37,577 nucleotides of DNA, taken from positions 1 to 37,577 of the IMG/VR virus record IMGVR_UViG_3300043419_001353; one strand, 5' to 3'. The notes under the pieces are model-generated. The model searched no databases. It had not been told where the DNA came from and saw only the letters and a program-made list of their open reading frames with translations. Numbering within the stretch: the first letter of the stretch is position 1; the number at the start of each line of letters is the position of its first letter. Source of the DNA: a virus. Positions 21,590 through 29,633 of the stretch are shown piece by piece. A program made the translations under genes and the position numbers.

Positions 21590-23878
21590 ATGTCAACAGT
21601 AAGAATTCAAGTACGTAGAGGTACATCCTCTGAATGGACCACAGCAAATCCAGTATTAGCTGCAGGTGAAATGGGTGTTGAAACAAACACTAATAAATTT
21701 AAGTTTGGTAATGGTACAGACGCATGGACTGCTCTATCATATGCCGCTTCAGATTCAGCAGCGATTGGTGAAATTTCCCAAGATGCTATTAATCAGGCCC
21801 TATCAGTAGGATCAGGATTAACAAAGACTTATAACGATGGTGCAAATACTATTACAGTAACAGTAGATTCAGATGTTATTGCTACTAAGGCATTTGCAAT
21901 TTCAGAAGCAGGCACAAGAGCGACAGCTGCTCAAACAGCAGCAGAAGCTTACACAGATGCCGCAATTAATGGAGTAAACAGCTCATTGTCAGGATATCTA
22001 GAGACAGGAGATAGAGGAACTGCAGGTGGAGTTGCTTCATTAGACAATAATGGAAAAGTTCCAGAATCACAATTAAAGCTAGATAATCTTTCAGCACATA
22101 TTACTACTAGCGGAAATATGGCAGCAGAAAATATTACTGTTGGTGGCAATTTAATAGTTAATGGCACAACCACAACTTTAAATACACAAAACTTTACAGT
22201 AGAAGATACACTTCTTTATATTGGAGCAGAGAATCAGTCGAGCCAGCTTGACCTAGGCTTTGTTGCATCACACAACACTGGCACATATAATCACACAGGT
22301 CTTGTAAGAGATGCTTCTGATAATAAGTGGAAGTTGTTCAAGGATGTAACAGATGAACCAACAACAACAGTAAACTTTGCTCAGGCAACACTAGACAATT
22401 TGGCACTATCCAATTTAGATTCAAACGGTATCAATACAGTAAATCTTACAGTGACTGGAGCTACAACACTTCCAGCTAATGCAATTCTTCCAGCTAATAT
22501 CGTAAGCGCAGCAATAACAGCTGAGAAGCTTGCAACAGATTCAGTTGAAAATGTAAAAATTAAAGATAGCGCAGTTAATGCGGCTAAGATTGAAAATGAT
22601 GCAGTAGTATCATCTAAGATCCAAGACAATGCAGTTATAACATCCAAGATTGCAAATAGCGCAGTTTCTACAGACAAGCTTGATACAAACGCAGTTACTT
22701 CTGATAAGATTGCAACAGATGCAGTTACAGAAGGTAAAATTGCAAATAACTCAATTACACCATCTAAGCTTTCAACAGGAGCAGTAACAGAAGCAAAGAT
22801 AGTAAATGGAGCAGTAACAACTGCAAAAATTGCTGATTCAGCAATTACTAATGCAAAGGTTGCAGATGCAGCACTTACAATTAGTAAGGTTGCAGACTTA
22901 GGAACATCCTTAGACTCTAAGGCTCCTTCAGCTTCACCAACATTTACAGGAACAGTAGTTCTTCCAAATACAACTTCAATTGGAACAGTTTCTTCTACAG
23001 AGATCGGTTACCTTGATGGAGTTACCTCATCTATTCAAACACAGATTGGTTCAGCAGCAACAGCACTTTCAAGCCACGAATCAGATACAACAAACATTCA
23101 TGGCATTGCAGATACTTCACTTCTAGCAACTACAGCAAATGTAGCAACAGCTAAGTCAGAAGCTATTACTGCAGCTGGAACAGCAGCAGATACAAAGGTT
23201 TCAACTGCAGTAGCAGCACTTACAAAGTCTTCAGTAGGACTTTCAAATGTTGACAATACAGCAGATTCAGCTAAGCCAGTATCTACAGCCCAGGCAACAG
23301 CAATTGCAACTGCAAAGTCAGAGGCTATTGCAGACGCAACAGCTCAGGTAAATGCAGTAATCGCATCAGCTCCAGCAGCCCTAAACACACTTGATGAACT
23401 TGCAGCAGCACTTGGAGATGACGCAAACTTTGCTTCAACAGTTACAACTGGACTTGCAGCAAAGGCACCAATCGCTAGCCCAACATTCACAGGAACAGTA
23501 ACAGTTGCAGCAGCGGGAGTAGCATTTACAGATAAGGTTCAAACAAAGGCTGGTATACCATCACTTACTACAATTGCAGGAGAAAAGTCATCAAGCACAA
23601 CACTTGATGCTCTTGGAACAGATGCAGAAGTAAGAGACTCACTAGTTCCTCTATCAGGGGCAGTAAACATAAGCTTTGAAGCAACAGGAAATGCTAAGTA
23701 CGCAGTTGGTTCTTCAATCAACTTCTACCAGTCAGCAGGAACTGGTGCTAATATAACTGGATCTGGAGTTACAATTCTTGCAACACCAGGTGCAACACTA
23801 AGAACAACAAACTCATCAGTAACAGCTACTAAGATTGCAGCAACAACTTGGTTGTTAGCTGGAGACTTAAAGGCATAA
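21590..23878 (+). CDS. Large Mtd-type tail fibre (762 aa)
   Basis: N-terminal RIQVRRGTSSEWTTANPVLA and GEMGVETNTNKFKFGNGTDAW (about 3-47) is a clear Mtd-like baseplate-attachment domain. A shared beta-repeat NLIVNGTTTTLNTQNFTVED (about 186-205) matches the fibre at 12512. About 12 short repeats of AVTSDKIATD form follow (about 305-430), then SPTFTGTV blocks twice, coiled-coil-like Ala/Thr stretches and a C-terminal beta domain. The 10-residue repeats predict a long beta-solenoid shaft. No reverse transcriptase or variable repeat is seen. Confidence 0.8.
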   Translation: MSTVRIQVRRGTSSEWTTANPVLAAGEMGVETNTNKFKFGNGTDAWTALSYAASDSAAIGEISQDAINQALSVGSGLTKTYNDGANTITVTVDSDVIATKAFAISEAGTRATAAQTAAEAYTDAAINGVNSSLSGYLETGDRGTAGGVASLDNNGKVPESQLKLDNLSAHITTSGNMAAENITVGGNLIVNGTTTTLNTQNFTVEDTLLYIGAENQSSQLDLGFVASHNTGTYNHTGLVRDASDNKWKLFKDVTDEPTTTVNFAQATLDNLALSNLDSNGINTVNLTVTGATTLPANAILPANIVSAAITAEKLATDSVENVKIKDSAVNAAKIENDAVVSSKIQDNAVITSKIANSAVSTDKLDTNAVTSDKIATDAVTEGKIANNSITPSKLSTGAVTEAKIVNGAVTTAKIADSAITNAKVADAALTISKVADLGTSLDSKAPSASPTFTGTVVLPNTTSIGTVSSTEIGYLDGVTSSIQTQIGSAATALSSHESDTTNIHGIADTSLLATTANVATAKSEAITAAGTAADTKVSTAVAALTKSSVGLSNVDNTADSAKPVSTAQATAIATAKSEAIADATAQVNAVIASAPAALNTLDELAAALGDDANFASTVTTGLAAKAPIASPTFTGTVTVAAAGVAFTDKVQTKAGIPSLTTIAGEKSSSTTLDALGTDAEVRDSLVPLSGAVNISFEATGNAKYAVGSSINFYQSAGTGANITGSGVTILATPGATLRTTNSSVTATKIAATTWLLAGDLKA

Positions 23879-23898
23879 TTGGGAAATAGGAGAATAAC

Positions 23899-25179
23899 AT
23901 GTCAAAGAATATAGGTAGAAAAGCCTCAGCCCAAGATAACTTTACTGGCCCAAATTCAGTAACAGGCGTCACAGCCTCAGATGTAGGTACTAATAGAGCT
24001 TTTAATAACGGAGCAATTGTTGTATCGTGGACGGCACCAGTTGGTGGAAATCAACCAACAGGATATAAGGTTTACGAAGGTGCAAATGTAGTTGCTACTG
24101 TAGCGTTTGGTACAAATACAGCTACAATAGAAGGACTTGCATCAAACTCATCTAGATCCTACTTGGTATCTTCATATGATTCATATTTAGATAACAATAG
24201 CAACGGCGTAGCCGCACCAACAGTTACAGCTACAACCGTTCCAGATGCCCCAGTTAGCCCAACTGCAACTGCAGGAGTAAATAGAAATACAATTTCATGG
24301 ACAGCGCCAAATAATGGTGGAAAAGCAATTACCAACTATTATATTACCGCTAATGATGGAAAGACTGCAAACTCAGCATCAACATCTGTAGGAATAGACG
24401 ATGAAGCAAACACTTCTCAATATTTCAATGTTTATGCAGACAATGCTAATGGCAGATCAGCAATATCAGCTAACACAGCAACTATTACTACTCAAGCACC
24501 ATTCTTCCCACCATTCTTCCCACCATTCTTTCCACCGAGCTTCTTCGCTCCACCAGGGTTCTTTGCCCCACCGAGCTTCTTTGCTCCACCAGGGTTCTTT
24601 GCCCCACCAGGGTTCTTTGCCCCACCAGGGTTCTTTGCCCCACCGAGCTTCTTCGCTCCACCATATTTCTGGTTTGCTCCACCAGGGTTCTTTGCCCCAC
24701 CGAGCTTTAAGGGCAAGTGTTTGTCACCAGATGCAGTAATACTTACTACAACTGGATGGACAAAAGCCAAGGATCTTAAAGTTGGAGATAAGGTAATTAC
24801 AATTGATGGAACACATATCAATATTGAATCCTTAACATCAGATAAAACATCTCAGGCTTTGCCAGAGACAGTATCTCTAACAAATTCAGAGGTTCTTTCA
24901 ATAACAGAAAAGACTTCAACCCTAATCGGGTTCAACTACAGAGGAAAAGATTACTCAATTACTCAGCCAATATTTGTAAAGACAGAAAATGGAATTACTT
25001 ATAAAAATGCTGGAGATATTGAGATTGGAGAAATCTTAATTAAGGTTGATAAGGATGGAATTATCTCAGAAGTTCCAGTAACCTCAATCGAAAAGGATGA
25101 TTCAGAATCTACAGTGTATGACGTAAGAACGTCTCCACAGCCTTGGTTCATCGTTAATAATTTCATAGCAATAGCCTAA
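23899..25179 (+). CDS. FN3 fibre with Pro-rich linker and Hint domain (426 aa)
   Basis: Two fibronectin-III-like domains (about residues 15-112 and 113-197, with SWTAP twice), a Phe/Pro-rich repeat (202-270, FFPPF then FFAPP(S/G)), and a 153-aa Hint domain starting at Cys274. The same arrangement as the 1057-aa fibre but with a different exposed N-terminus, so the repeat-Hint cassette seems modular. FN3 domains often bind sugars or cell surfaces. AGGAG lies upstream. The Hint block-B His is replaced by Gln (ITQPIFV), as in the paralogue. Self-cleavage at Cys274 would expose or release the FN3 part; this is inference. Confidence 0.78.
   Translation: MSKNIGRKASAQDNFTGPNSVTGVTASDVGTNRAFNNGAIVVSWTAPVGGNQPTGYKVYEGANVVATVAFGTNTATIEGLASNSSRSYLVSSYDSYLDNNSNGVAAPTVTATTVPDAPVSPTATAGVNRNTISWTAPNNGGKAITNYYITANDGKTANSASTSVGIDDEANTSQYFNVYADNANGRSAISANTATITTQAPFFPPFFPPFFPPSFFAPPGFFAPPSFFAPPGFFAPPGFFAPPGFFAPPSFFAPPYFWFAPPGFFAPPSFKGKCLSPDAVILTTTGWTKAKDLKVGDKVITIDGTHINIESLTSDKTSQALPETVSLTNSEVLSITEKTSTLIGFNYRGKDYSITQPIFVKTENGITYKNAGDIEIGEILIKVDKDGIISEVPVTSIEKDDSESTVYDVRTSPQPWFIVNNFIAIA
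24502..24708 (+). repeat. FFPP / FFAPP(S/G) coding repeat (69 aa)
   Basis: Tandem units of about 12-18 nt encoding FFPP, FFAPPS and FFAPPG. Like the repeat at 17968 in amino acids but using other codons (TTTGCCCCACCAGG), so the two tracts probably evolved separately or by convergence under protein-level selection. Confidence 0.8.
24718..25176 (+). other. Hint domain of the FN3 fibre (153 aa)
   Basis: Starts at Cys274 (FKGKCLSPDAVIL), contains VGDKVITIDG, YSITQPIFVKT, the KNAGDIEIGEI turn and VYDVRTSPQPWFIVNN. Same length as the other copy and similar throughout. Ends at the stop without His-Asn. Confidence 0.65.
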
Positions 25180-25189
25180 ATAGTTATAA

Positions 25190-25223
25190 AAAAGAGGGGT
25201 GGCACAAAATGCCCCCCTCTTTT
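25190..25223 (+). terminator. Strong terminator after the FN3-Hint fibre
   Basis: AAAAGAGGGGTGGCA pairs with TGCCCCCCTCTTTT (14 bp with one bulge, 5-nt loop). The stem ends in a short T run (TTTT). A-rich on the left arm, so it may work in both directions. Confidence 0.8.
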
Positions 25224-25250
25224 GCTATTGTGTTTGTAAATTCAAAATGA

Positions 25251-25256
25251 TACAAT
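25251..25256 (+). promoter_or_regulatory. Leaderless promoter -10 for the oxygenase cluster
   Basis: TACAAT, 6 nt before the ATG at 25263, directly after the terminator at 25190-25223. The hydroxylase cluster is therefore a separate transcription unit. Confidence 0.55.
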
Positions 25257-25262
25257 GAAGGT

Positions 25263-25976
25263 ATGACTACTATAAATAACGAATATGGATTTTCCTCAAA
25301 GGAAGAGCTTTTCCCAGGCGTATGGGTATATAGGGATGTAATCAAAAAAGACCTGGATGTAATTAATAGGCTTAATGAAATTGGCGAGTCCGCAATTAAA
25401 GACAATGACTCCAGATATGCTTGGACATTCGGCTTTGTAGGTTATAGCGAAAAGAGACCTTCATACAGAGACTGTGAAGATATTAAAATTGGCGAAATGG
25501 CTAATCCTTTAAATGACACTCAAAAGCTAGTAGGTAATTTGTGGTCTGATTTAAGAAAGGCCCAAGACTTAGCAGTTCAAGATTACTGCAATAGGTATAG
25601 CGTAAAGATGAATTATTGGGAAGTAATGAACTGCATTAGATATGGCAAGGGCCAACACTTTCAAGAACATGCAGATCATGGATTTTCTTATAGCGCTACA
25701 GTTTCATTGGTGGCATATGTTAACGATGATTATACAGGAGGCAACTTATTTTTCCCAAAGCTAGGGCTAGATATTAAACCTAGAGCTGGCGATCTTTACA
25801 TTTTCCCATCAACGTACTTGTTCTCTCATAGAGCAATGCCAGTAGAAGATGGAATGAAATTCTCTATTGTAACTATGTTGGACTACAATGATCATGCACA
25901 CAAGCAAGAGTTTTTTGAAGCCAGAGCCAGATGGGTTGAAGAAGACGCAAAAACTGGCAGAAACCCATATGCATAA
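25263..25976 (+). CDS. 2OG-Fe(II) oxygenase, P4H-like (237 aa)
   Basis: Iron/2-oxoglutarate dioxygenase of the prolyl-4-hydroxylase type. Metal triad H136-x-D138 (FQEHADHG) and H189 (FSHRAM). Lys199 (GMKFS) takes the usual 2-oxoglutarate Arg/Lys place. Jelly-roll strands ATVSLVAYVNDDYTGG and GDLYIFPS fit. First gene of a six-gene operon-like run, overlapping the next gene by 8 nt. Leaderless start. Likely hydroxylates a side chain; candidate substrates are the Pro-rich and collagen-like fibres on either side. Confidence 0.85.
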   Translation: MTTINNEYGFSSKEELFPGVWVYRDVIKKDLDVINRLNEIGESAIKDNDSRYAWTFGFVGYSEKRPSYRDCEDIKIGEMANPLNDTQKLVGNLWSDLRKAQDLAVQDYCNRYSVKMNYWEVMNCIRYGKGQHFQEHADHGFSYSATVSLVAYVNDDYTGGNLFFPKLGLDIKPRAGDLYIFPSTYLFSHRAMPVEDGMKFSIVTMLDYNDHAHKQEFFEARARWVEEDAKTGRNPYA

Positions 25977-26694
25977 AATTAAAGCCTATACTATTAGGGA
26001 AGGATATGGTGAAGTTACTCCCCTTTCTATTAAAAGAGACTGGATGGACAACACCTATGAAGCACATGCATATAAATGTTTCCCAGTTGGCCTTACCAAT
26101 CAATTAGGCTGGGGAATATCTTTTCCAGAGGATATATCCTTTATATGGGATGGTATTTCAGATAGCACTCCAGATCACGTTAAGATATTGTCTGGAGAAA
26201 AGTATGCGTACTCTGGTAGAGCTAACGGAACTATAAGTTTTAATACTGGACTAATGTTTACTACAGATGAAGATACTACAATGCTATCAATGCCAGTCCC
26301 AAATTTATTTGTTGATGGCGCAGTGCCATTTACAACTTTAGTAAGCACTTCATTTTTCCCTGGCGAGATCCCTTGTGCATGGATGATTACAAAGCCAAAT
26401 GAAATAATAACTATAAAGGCTGGAACACCAGTAATTGCAATTATGCCAATAAATCTAGAAGGTCTTCAGAACTCAGAGATTAACTTTGAGCCAGTTGAGT
26501 CTTTGCCAAAGCCAAAGTTTGATTCAAATGAGTACTCTAATGTAATTTATGAGTTAAATAGATCAGCAACATGGTCAAATTTTTATCGTGATGCGGTAGA
26601 CCATCTCAAAAATAATATTGGAAAACACCAGGTTAAAGCTATCAGGCTCAAGGTCAATGGATTGAATAATAGAAATGCTATAATAGATAAATGA
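25969..26694 (+). CDS. DUF6065-like protein (241 aa)
   Basis: A protein of unknown function that resembles the DUF6065 family from memory (LTNQLGWGISFPEDISFIWD, ISTSFFPGEIPCAW-like stretch, VIAIMPINL). Probably a double-stranded beta-helix fold related to oxygenases or cupins, but no intact HxD triad is seen. The frame is open to 25888; the ATG at 25969 is chosen because it overlaps the upstream stop by only 8 nt. It lies inside the oxygenase run and overlaps the next gene by 4 nt, so it may be an accessory subunit. Function unknown. Confidence 0.7.
   Translation: MHKIKAYTIREGYGEVTPLSIKRDWMDNTYEAHAYKCFPVGLTNQLGWGISFPEDISFIWDGISDSTPDHVKILSGEKYAYSGRANGTISFNTGLMFTTDEDTTMLSMPVPNLFVDGAVPFTTLVSTSFFPGEIPCAWMITKPNEIITIKAGTPVIAIMPINLEGLQNSEINFEPVESLPKPKFDSNEYSNVIYELNRSATWSNFYRDAVDHLKNNIGKHQVKAIRLKVNGLNNRNAIIDK
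26679..26684 (+). promoter_or_regulatory. Leaderless promoter -10 for the 26691 gene
   Basis: TGCTATAAT inside the end of the DUF6065-like gene, 6 nt before the ATG at 26691, a second promoter within the cluster. Confidence 0.5.
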
Positions 26695-27368
26695 AGCTAG
26701 CAAACGAATGGAACAAACAAGACCTACCAAAATCTATTACTCCATCTGGATTTTTTGGAGACTCTATAGATAACATTGTTGAAATAAAAGACTTCTTGAC
26801 AATAGAAGAACGCAAAAGACTTATGGACTTTGCTCGCAACAATAAGATATGGGATATTACTGAAACTCATAGAGACGAAGACGGACTGGTCCTTTATGAC
26901 CACACAGTATGGGAAGATAGAGTTTGTACATATAATTCATTAATGGCATCAGATCCAACAATATTAGATCTTATTTACAGCATGATTGCAAGATTAAAAA
27001 TTGAGGTAGATGCATTCTTTAATGTTGACGCAAAAGAAACAGGACCAGCAATTGTTAGATGGCCAGTAGGCGCAAGACAAGAGCCACATGCAGATAAAGA
27101 ATTTCACTCTGGTCCAGAAAAAGGAAGAGCAAACGACTTCCCTTGGTATGATTTAGCTGGACTATTTTATTTTAATGATGACTATGAGGGTGGAGAACTT
27201 TATTTCCCACAACATGGAATTGAATTCCAGCCAGTTGCAGGAGCAGCATATTTTTTCCCAGGAGACATGTATTATACGCATGGAGTCCGACCAGTAAAAT
27301 CAGGAAACAGATTTACATCTCCATTCTTTTGGACGATACATAAGCATACAGGAGAAAAACAACCATGA
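26691..27368 (+). CDS. 2OG-Fe(II) oxygenase, P4H-like (225 aa)
   Basis: Metal triad H133-x-D135 (QEPHADKE) and H197 (YYTHGVRP), with Arg207 (GNRFTS) for 2-oxoglutarate. Strands LAGLFYFNDDYEGGELYFPQ and GAAYFFPGD form the jelly roll. It overlaps its neighbours by 4 nt (ATGA) at both ends. Shares the NDDYxGG motif with the other cluster members, so all are probably duplicates of one ancestor. Confidence 0.87.
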   Translation: MKLANEWNKQDLPKSITPSGFFGDSIDNIVEIKDFLTIEERKRLMDFARNNKIWDITETHRDEDGLVLYDHTVWEDRVCTYNSLMASDPTILDLIYSMIARLKIEVDAFFNVDAKETGPAIVRWPVGARQEPHADKEFHSGPEKGRANDFPWYDLAGLFYFNDDYEGGELYFPQHGIEFQPVAGAAYFFPGDMYYTHGVRPVKSGNRFTSPFFWTIHKHTGEKQP

Positions 27369-28216
27369 GTGAATTAAACCATATAGAGCTTTACCCAAAG
27401 ATTGATGTGTATAGAGATGTATTAAAAGATCCAGCTCAGCTATACGAAGTAATGAATGCTTCAGAAAAAACATCAGGCGGACAGTACTTTCTAAAGACTT
27501 GGGACCCATGGGCGCATTTTGGAACGTATACTCAAAAGAAAGATTTAAGAGAAGTTTCTGCAGAAGTTCAAGATACAGAAATGTTCCTTAAAGAAAAAGC
27601 GTTTGTTGAAGAAGTAGAAGCTGCATATAACAAAGTAATTCTAGATTATGTTAAAAGACATAATGTTGATCTGCCAGAAGGATGGCATTTTAGCGGCTCT
27701 TCTTATTCTAAATATCACGCAGGTGTTGATAACCTGAAGACAAAGCTAACCATGCAATATCACACAGATCATATAACCTCACAAAGAGATATGCCTGGGG
27801 AAAAGTTTTATATAACATGCACAATGTATATTAATGACGATTACGATGGTGGCGACATTGAGTTTTATGTTGATGGCAAATTTATTAATCACAAGCCAAA
27901 AGCTGGAGATATTTTAGTATTTCCATCTACTCAGCCATACTATCATGGAGTAAAAACGATTAATACAAATGAAAAGTTTTTTGTTAGAAACTTTATCATG
28001 GTGCCTCATAATGGCACAGACGAATGGCTTGCAAATCAAAGAAAGTACGGCGCTTACAAGTGGGCCAAAATGGAATTAGAAAGAATAGAGCACGAAGATA
28101 AAAGAAATATGATTTACTTTAATGATGGAGAAGTAGTGTCATATGAACAGCACATTGAAAAGCAATTTGGTGGGACCTTTGACCCAAACTATAAAGATGA
28201 AAGCGGGATGAAGTAA
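27365..28216 (+). CDS. 2OG-Fe(II) oxygenase, P4H-like (283 aa)
   Basis: Longest of the cluster. Metal triad H133-x-D135 (QYHTDH) and H194 (YYHGVK); Lys204 (NEKFFVR) probably binds 2-oxoglutarate. A long C-terminal helix-rich tail (about 215-283) is unique and may add specificity or partner binding. It overlaps the upstream gene by 4 nt. Contains NDDYDGG as its relatives do. Confidence 0.85.
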   Translation: MSELNHIELYPKIDVYRDVLKDPAQLYEVMNASEKTSGGQYFLKTWDPWAHFGTYTQKKDLREVSAEVQDTEMFLKEKAFVEEVEAAYNKVILDYVKRHNVDLPEGWHFSGSSYSKYHAGVDNLKTKLTMQYHTDHITSQRDMPGEKFYITCTMYINDDYDGGDIEFYVDGKFINHKPKAGDILVFPSTQPYYHGVKTINTNEKFFVRNFIMVPHNGTDEWLANQRKYGAYKWAKMELERIEHEDKRNMIYFNDGEVVSYEQHIEKQFGGTFDPNYKDESGMK

Positions 28217-28217
28217 T

Positions 28218-28970
28218 ATGGAAAGAAATATGATTATAACTAGACACAAGCCAGATATTGTTCAGTATGATAATTTTTTAACCCCAGAAGAGTGTAAAGC
28301 TATCATCGATGTTTTAGAGATCAAGATGCAAAAAGAAGAATTAAAATGGATGCCAATTTCATTTTATGAATCATACTCGTCTGGAACACCAGAACAAGAC
28401 GACCCAGATACAATTTCTTTGGGATTACCAGCAGACTTTTTCCCAGTACTAAGACAAAGGGTTATTGATGTGACAGCAGAAATGGCTGGCAAAGATCCTA
28501 AGCAAATGTCTCAAATTAGCTTCCACTCACAAAGATGGGCGCCAGGAGCATTTGCAAATATGCACTCAGACAATACATCAAATGAAGGAGTATCTGGAGC
28601 ATTTACTAGAAGTCGATATGCAACGTTTCTTTATTTGAATGATGATTTCGAAGACGGAGTTTTAAATTTTAAGCACGGCCTAACTATTGTTCCAAAAACT
28701 GGAACTCTTGTAACATTTGCAGGCGGCTTTGACAATATGCATGAGGTAACTACAGTAAAGAAATCAATTAGATACACACTTGGATCATTCTGGGATGATA
28801 GAGAAGAGTCAGATTACCCACAGGAAGTTAGAGATGCTTGGGCAGCCGAGCTTGCAGAAGTAAGAGCTTATCAAAAAGTAGAAGCTACAGAGTGGGAAGA
28901 AATTAGAAACAAAGGGCTAAGAATTAAATCTAATGGCGAGCAATATCCAGCTGAAGAAGTAGAGGGATAA
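28218..28970 (+). CDS. 2OG-Fe(II) oxygenase, P4H-like (250 aa)
   Basis: Metal triad H116-x-D118 (NMHSDN), H175 (NMHEVTT), Arg185 (SIRYTL). The core motif is NDDFEDG instead of NDDYxGG, so it has diverged. C-terminal charged helix. Starts 1 nt after the upstream stop. The residues outside the core differ from the others, which suggests a different substrate. Confidence 0.85.
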   Translation: MERNMIITRHKPDIVQYDNFLTPEECKAIIDVLEIKMQKEELKWMPISFYESYSSGTPEQDDPDTISLGLPADFFPVLRQRVIDVTAEMAGKDPKQMSQISFHSQRWAPGAFANMHSDNTSNEGVSGAFTRSRYATFLYLNDDFEDGVLNFKHGLTIVPKTGTLVTFAGGFDNMHEVTTVKKSIRYTLGSFWDDREESDYPQEVRDAWAAELAEVRAYQKVEATEWEEIRNKGLRIKSNGEQYPAEEVEG

Positions 28971-28971
28971 C

Positions 28972-29613
28972 ATGGAGGAATTCAAGCAGTTCCAGATGTT
29001 TGAACTACAGGTTCTTGCACCAGATATTTGGTATTGGGAAAATGCGTTAAGCTTTCCAGAATATTTACCAGGGTTTATTAATGAAATAGACGAACACCCA
29101 GAATCCTATTCTAGAATATCTAAATGGGAAAACTGGACTGCCAGTAATGACACCAACCTTGTTTATGGCAAGACAAAGGTTATTAATAAAAGTGCCTTGA
29201 AGACTTCCACTGGATCAGACATTATAGATAAAAAAACATTGTATATAGCAAATAGCCTTTTAATGGCGTTTGAAATGTGCACTGAAAGATATCTAGCATC
29301 AAGAAACTTAGATAAGAATAACTACAACTTAAATCTAGATCAAGTAACAATTAAGGCCTGGAATGAGGGGCAGTCCATGGGCCCACATTTTGACGGTCAA
29401 GATGGCAACAAAGATTTAGCTTTTTCTTTGGTAGCCTACATCAATGATGATTATGATGGTGGCGAAATTAGCTTCCCAAATCATAACATTACCATTAAGC
29501 CAAAAGCTGGAAGCCTAATAATGTTCCCTTCTCAGCAGCCTTATATTCATGAGGTTAAGCCAATTACATCTGGCACAAGATACATGAGCCCCGCACACGT
29601 ATATATTAAGTAA
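28972..29613 (+). CDS. 2OG-Fe(II) oxygenase, P4H-like (213 aa)
   Basis: Metal triad H139-x-D141 (GPHFDGQ) and H193 (YIHEVKP), Arg203 (GTRYMS). NDDYDGGEISFP forms the typical strand turn. GAGGGA lies 4 nt upstream of the ATG, 1 nt after the previous stop. It is the last oxygenase; the collagen-like fibre gene begins 20 nt after it. That position makes the collagen-like fibre a leading substrate candidate. Confidence 0.87.
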   Translation: MEEFKQFQMFELQVLAPDIWYWENALSFPEYLPGFINEIDEHPESYSRISKWENWTASNDTNLVYGKTKVINKSALKTSTGSDIIDKKTLYIANSLLMAFEMCTERYLASRNLDKNNYNLNLDQVTIKAWNEGQSMGPHFDGQDGNKDLAFSLVAYINDDYDGGEISFPNHNITIKPKAGSLIMFPSQQPYIHEVKPITSGTRYMSPAHVYIK

Positions 29614-29621
29614 ATTGGTGG

Positions 29622-29627
29622 TATAAT
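29622..29627 (+). promoter_or_regulatory. Leaderless promoter -10 for the collagen-like fibre
   Basis: TATAAT, then six A, then ATG at 29634. Exact 6-nt spacing. Confidence 0.6.
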
Positions 29628-29633
29628 AAAAAA

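Noticed and set aside
13944-23878. Diversity-generating retroelement suggested by Mtd-like N-termini
   Set aside because: No reverse transcriptase, template repeat or variable repeat pair is seen; only the attachment domain is shared.
18166-25176. Functional splicing inteins
   Set aside because: There is no C-terminal His-Asn and no C-extein; both domains end at the stop codon, so only cleavage-type Hint activity is plausible.
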